From positions 1 through 64,000 of the forward strand of contig VMTA01000017.1 of assembly GCA_013791855.1 (NCBI GenBank): a stretch of DNA of 64,000 nt. Reading direction: 5' to 3'. The first letter of the stretch is position 1. Each line of letters starts with the position of its first letter. The translations under genes and the position numbers were made by a program. This document shows positions 61,638-64,000 of the stretch, in pieces. Below the pieces are notes generated by a model that did not search any database, had not been told where the DNA came from, and saw nothing but the letters and a program-made list of their open reading frames with translations. Source of the DNA: Sideroxydans sp. GTDB lineage: Bacteria > Pseudomonadota > Gammaproteobacteria > Burkholderiales > Gallionellaceae.

Positions 61638-62732
61638 ATGAGCAAATCTAAAGTCGCGCTGATCACCGGCATCACCGGCCAAGATGGCGCCTATCTGGCC
61701 GAGTTGCTGCTGAAGAAGGGCTACATCGTGCACGGCATGAAGCGCCGTTCTTCCTTGTTCAACACCGACCGCATCGATCACCTGTATCAGGATCCGCATG
61801 TGGACAATGCAAAATTCAAGCTGCATTACGGCGACCTGACCGACTCCACCAATCTGATCCGCATCATCCAGCAGACCCAGCCGGACGAGATCTACAACCT
61901 CGCCGCCATGAGCCATGTGGCCGTATCCTTTGAAACGCCGGAATACACCGCCAATGCCGACGGCATCGGCACGCTGCGCATCCTCGAAGCCATCCGCATA
62001 CTTGGCATGGAAAAGAAGACCAAGTTCTATCAGGCTTCCACCTCCGAGTTATACGGCTTGGTGCAGGAGACCCCGCAGAAGGAGACCACCCCGTTCTATC
62101 CGCGCAGCCCCTATGCCGTGGCCAAGATGTACGCCTACTGGATCACCGTCAATTATCGCGAAGCTTATGGCATCTATGCCTGCAACGGTATCCTGTTCAA
62201 CCACGAATCCCCGATCCGCGGCGAGACCTTCGTCACGCGCAAGATCACGCGCGCCCTGGCACGTATCAAACTGAACCTGCAAGAGTGTCTGTATCTGGGC
62301 AACATGGATTCGCTGCGTGACTGGGGGCATGCCAAAGACTACGTCGAGATGCAATGGCTGATGCTGCAACAGGAACAGCCCGAAGATTTCGTCATCGCGA
62401 CCGGCGTGCAGTACAGCGTGCGCGACTTCGTCAATGCCGCAGCGGAAGAGCTGGGTATCAAGGTGCGCTGGGAAGGCAAAGGCGTGGATGAAAAAGGCTA
62501 TGACGCCGCCACAGGGAAATGCATCGTGCAGGTCGATCCGCGCTACTTCCGCCCGACCGAAGTCGAGACCTTGCTGGGTGATGCCTCCAAGGCCAAGCAG
62601 AAACTGGGCTGGACGCCCAAGATCACCTTCAAGGAACTGGTGGCCGAGATGGTGCGCGAAGACCTGAAAACGGCCGAGCGCGACGAACTGGTCAAGAAGC
62701 ATGGTTACAAGGCCATGGACTACCACGAATAA
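61638..62732 (+). CDS. gmd: GDP-mannose 4,6-dehydratase
   Basis: 364 aa. [45 protein letters not shown], and [10 protein letters not shown] active site are diagnostic, as is [17 protein letters not shown]. Makes GDP-4-keto-6-deoxymannose for Fcl. Followed not directly by fcl but by a four-helix-bundle gene. Confidence 0.97.
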   Translation: MSKSKVALITGITGQDGAYLAELLLKKGYIVHGMKRRSSLFNTDRIDHLYQDPHVDNAKFKLHYGDLTDSTNLIRIIQQTQPDEIYNLAAMSHVAVSFETPEYTANADGIGTLRILEAIRILGMEKKTKFYQASTSELYGLVQETPQKETTPFYPRSPYAVAKMYAYWITVNYREAYGIYACNGILFNHESPIRGETFVTRKITRALARIKLNLQECLYLGNMDSLRDWGHAKDYVEMQWLMLQQEQPEDFVIATGVQYSVRDFVNAAAEELGIKVRWEGKGVDEKGYDAATGKCIVQVDPRYFRPTEVETLLGDASKAKQKLGWTPKITFKELVAEMVREDLKTAERDELVKKHGYKAMDYHE

Positions 62733-62740
62733 ACACAGAT

Positions 62741-62770
62741 ACAAGAATCAAGAGGGAAAAATCAAGAAAC
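62741..62770. repeat. Left flank of the four-helix-bundle gene, ATCAAGA repeats
   Basis: Two ATCAAGA copies about 14 bases apart. The right flank carries repeated inverse motifs (CTTGAT, TCTTGA), so the pair looks like degenerate inverted ends around the gene at 62777-63130. Confidence 0.45.
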
Positions 62771-62776
62771 GCGGCC

Positions 62777-63130
62777 ATGGCTCGGTTTGAGGAATTGGAG
62801 GTCTGGAAGAGGTCAGCCCGGTTGAGCGCTGATCTTTACAAGGCTCTGTTCGATCTCAGGGATTTTGGGTTCCGGGATCAAATTACTCGCGCAGGCTTGT
62901 CCATCCCCTCGAACATTGCCGAGGGCCATGAGCGAGGGTCGGCCAAGGAAGTGGCCAACTTTATGAATTACGCAAAGGGTTCGGCGGGTGAACTCAGAAC
63001 ACAAATTTACATAGGGATGGATATCGGCTATACCGAACGGGAGCAAGGGAAGCTCTGGCTGGCTGAAGCAGAGGAAATATCCAGAATGCTGCATGCTCTG
63101 ATCAAGGCCATCCGATCCAGAGCCCCATGA
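62777..63130 (+). CDS. Four-helix-bundle protein (S23/IVP family)
   Basis: 117 aa. FEELEVWKRSARLSADLYKA, DQITRAGLSIPSNIAEGHER and KEVANFMNYAKGSAGELRTQ are signatures of the family first known from 23S rRNA intervening sequences. Function is unknown; members often appear singly as insertions. It splits the gmd-fcl pair, which is normally contiguous, and is bordered by repeated CTTGA/TCAAG motifs. Confidence 0.93.
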   Translation: MARFEELEVWKRSARLSADLYKALFDLRDFGFRDQITRAGLSIPSNIAEGHERGSAKEVANFMNYAKGSAGELRTQIYIGMDIGYTEREQGKLWLAEAEEISRMLHALIKAIRSRAP

Positions 63131-63179
63131 ACTTTTAACCTTGATGAATCTTGAGACTTGAATCTTGAACCTTGAATCC
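63131..63179. repeat. Right flank of the four-helix-bundle gene, CTTGAA/CTTGAT repeats
   Basis: A run of CTTGATGAATCTTGAGACTT followed by further CTTGAA copies. It leads straight into fcl and appears to have replaced the normal fcl leader and first codons. Confidence 0.45.
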
Positions 63180-64000
63180 AAAATTTACGTCGCCGGGCAT
63201 CGCGGCCTGGTCGGCTCTGCCTTGGTGCGCCGACTGCAAGCCTATGGTTACAGCAACCTCGTTACGCGTACTCATGCCGAACTAGAGCTGCGCGACCAAG
63301 CAGCGGTGCAGGCGTTCTTTGCCAAGGAGAAACCCGAATACGTCATTCTGGCTGCGGCCAAGGTCGGTGGCATCCATGCCAACAATACCTATCCGGCAGA
63401 GTTCATCCACGACAATCTGGTGATTCAGACCAATATCATCCACAGCGCATGGCAGAACAAGGTGCGGCGTTTGTTGTTTTTGGGCTCCTCTTGCATCTAT
63501 CCAAAGAATGCACCGCAGCCGATGAAGGAAGAGTGTTTGTTGACCGGTCCGCTGGAGCCGACCAATCGTCCCTATGCGCTGGCCAAGATCGCCGGCATCG
63601 AGATGTGCTGGTCGTATAACCGCCAATACGGCACCCGCTATATGGCAGCCATGCCGACCAATCTGTACGGCCCCAACGATAATTACGATCTCAACAATTC
63701 GCATGTACTGCCCGCACTTATCCGCAAGATGCACGAAGCGAAGCAGAGCGGAGCGAAAGAGGTTGTGGTTTGGGGGACGGGCACACCAAAGCGCGAATTC
63801 CTCTACAGCGAAGATATGGCCGATGCCTGTATCTATCTGCTTGAACAGGCGGAGGGCAAGCTCGCCAGTCTGTTCAACGACGAACAGCCGCCGCTGGTCA
63901 ACATCGGCTGCGGAGAGGACCTCACCATCCGTGAGTTGGCTGAGCTGGTTGCTGCAGTGGTTGGCTTCAAAGGGAATCTCACTTTCGACACCAGCAAACC
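63165..64000 (+). CDS. fcl: GDP-L-fucose synthase, C-terminal end cut by window edge
   Basis: About 278 codons of an expected 310-320. [20 protein letters not shown] cofactor site, [26 protein letters not shown] active site and [13 protein letters not shown]. Reduces and epimerises GDP-4-keto-6-deoxymannose to GDP-L-fucose. An in-frame TGA at 63159-63161 limits the start; the only candidate before the conserved core is the TTG at 63165, in the repeat-rich flank and without a good ribosome site. Confidence 0.92.
   Translation, partial: MNLESKIYVAGHRGLVGSALVRRLQAYGYSNLVTRTHAELELRDQAAVQAFFAKEKPEYVILAAAKVGGIHANNTYPAEFIHDNLVIQTNIIHSAWQNKVRRLLFLGSSCIYPKNAPQPMKEECLLTGPLEPTNRPYALAKIAGIEMCWSYNRQYGTRYMAAMPTNLYGPNDNYDLNNSHVLPALIRKMHEAKQSGAKEVVVWGTGTPKREFLYSEDMADACIYLLEQAEGKLASLFNDEQPPLVNIGCGEDLTIRELAELVAAVVGFKGNLTFDTSK

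Noticed and set aside
62741-63179. CRISPR-like interpretation of the repeated CTTGAA units
   Set aside because: Units are 6-8 bases, irregularly spaced and without spacers.

Overview
The window looks like a chromosomal segment of a betaproteobacterium, most like a Gallionellaceae/Nitrosomonadales-type chemolithoautotroph. This placement is an inference from gene content, the neighbourhood pattern (pcm next to tolC, an EPS-type MarR regulator heading the polysaccharide locus, Rnf with PFOR) and protein style; no 16S rRNA is present. The sequence is mostly GC-rich. Two stretches are visibly AT-richer and probably acquired: about 5.1-7.3 kb (nuclease-helicase) and about 38.2-45.0 kb (phosphoramidate genes).

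Layout. 1-9.5 kb is mixed housekeeping and accessory: truncated glnA with an NtrC/sigma-54 control region, a CDF metal exporter, a rhodanese, uppP, two small Cys-rich proteins, an orphan antitoxin, a DUF2075-type nuclease-helicase with a zinc-ribbon partner, and thiC behind a TPP riboswitch. 9.5-23.4 kb is an energy and carbon module read leftwards: rnfB, an oversized pyruvate:ferredoxin oxidoreductase (nifJ), rnfC-D-G-E-A, a small Cys-rich membrane protein, then ppsA, with a divergent LysR regulator. 23.5-31.4 kb holds a VapBC pair, a TetR-controlled RND efflux pair with a short adaptor, pcm and a tolC-type channel gene.

31.4-64 kb is a large cell-surface polysaccharide region. A leftward operon (heptosyltransferase, waaA, rfbB, rfbA, rfbC, rfbD) supplies LPS core steps and dTDP-rhamnose. 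Rightward from 37.2 kb come an EPS-type MarR regulator, an APS kinase, and a set matching the four-enzyme cytidine diphosphoramidate pathway known from the Campylobacter jejuni capsule: a CysC-like kinase, a PEP-synthase-like L-glutamine kinase, a glutamine-amidotransferase-like hydrolase and a cytidylyltransferase, with a methyltransferase, an SGNH protein and a TagF-like transferase. Next are a Wzx flippase, three genes for a dTDP-3-acetamido-3,6-dideoxyhexose, two GT61 and one GT2 glycosyltransferases, a chimeric GT2/aminotransferase gene left by recombination, two epimerases, an acyltransferase, a GT4, a WecA/WbpL-type initiating transferase, and the GDP-mannose to GDP-fucose genes (manC, algC/manB, gmd, truncated fcl) interrupted by a four-helix-bundle (S23-type) gene.

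How it fits together: the sugar-nucleotide genes supply rhamnose, a 3-amino-3,6-dideoxyhexose, mannose and fucose; the WecA-like enzyme starts the lipid-linked repeat unit, glycosyltransferases extend it, Wzx flips it, and the phosphoramidate set probably decorates it. The best candidates for something undescribed are the phosphoramidate modification locus outside epsilonproteobacteria, the Rnf operon with an embedded, domain-extended PFOR, and the GT2/aminotransferase fusion.
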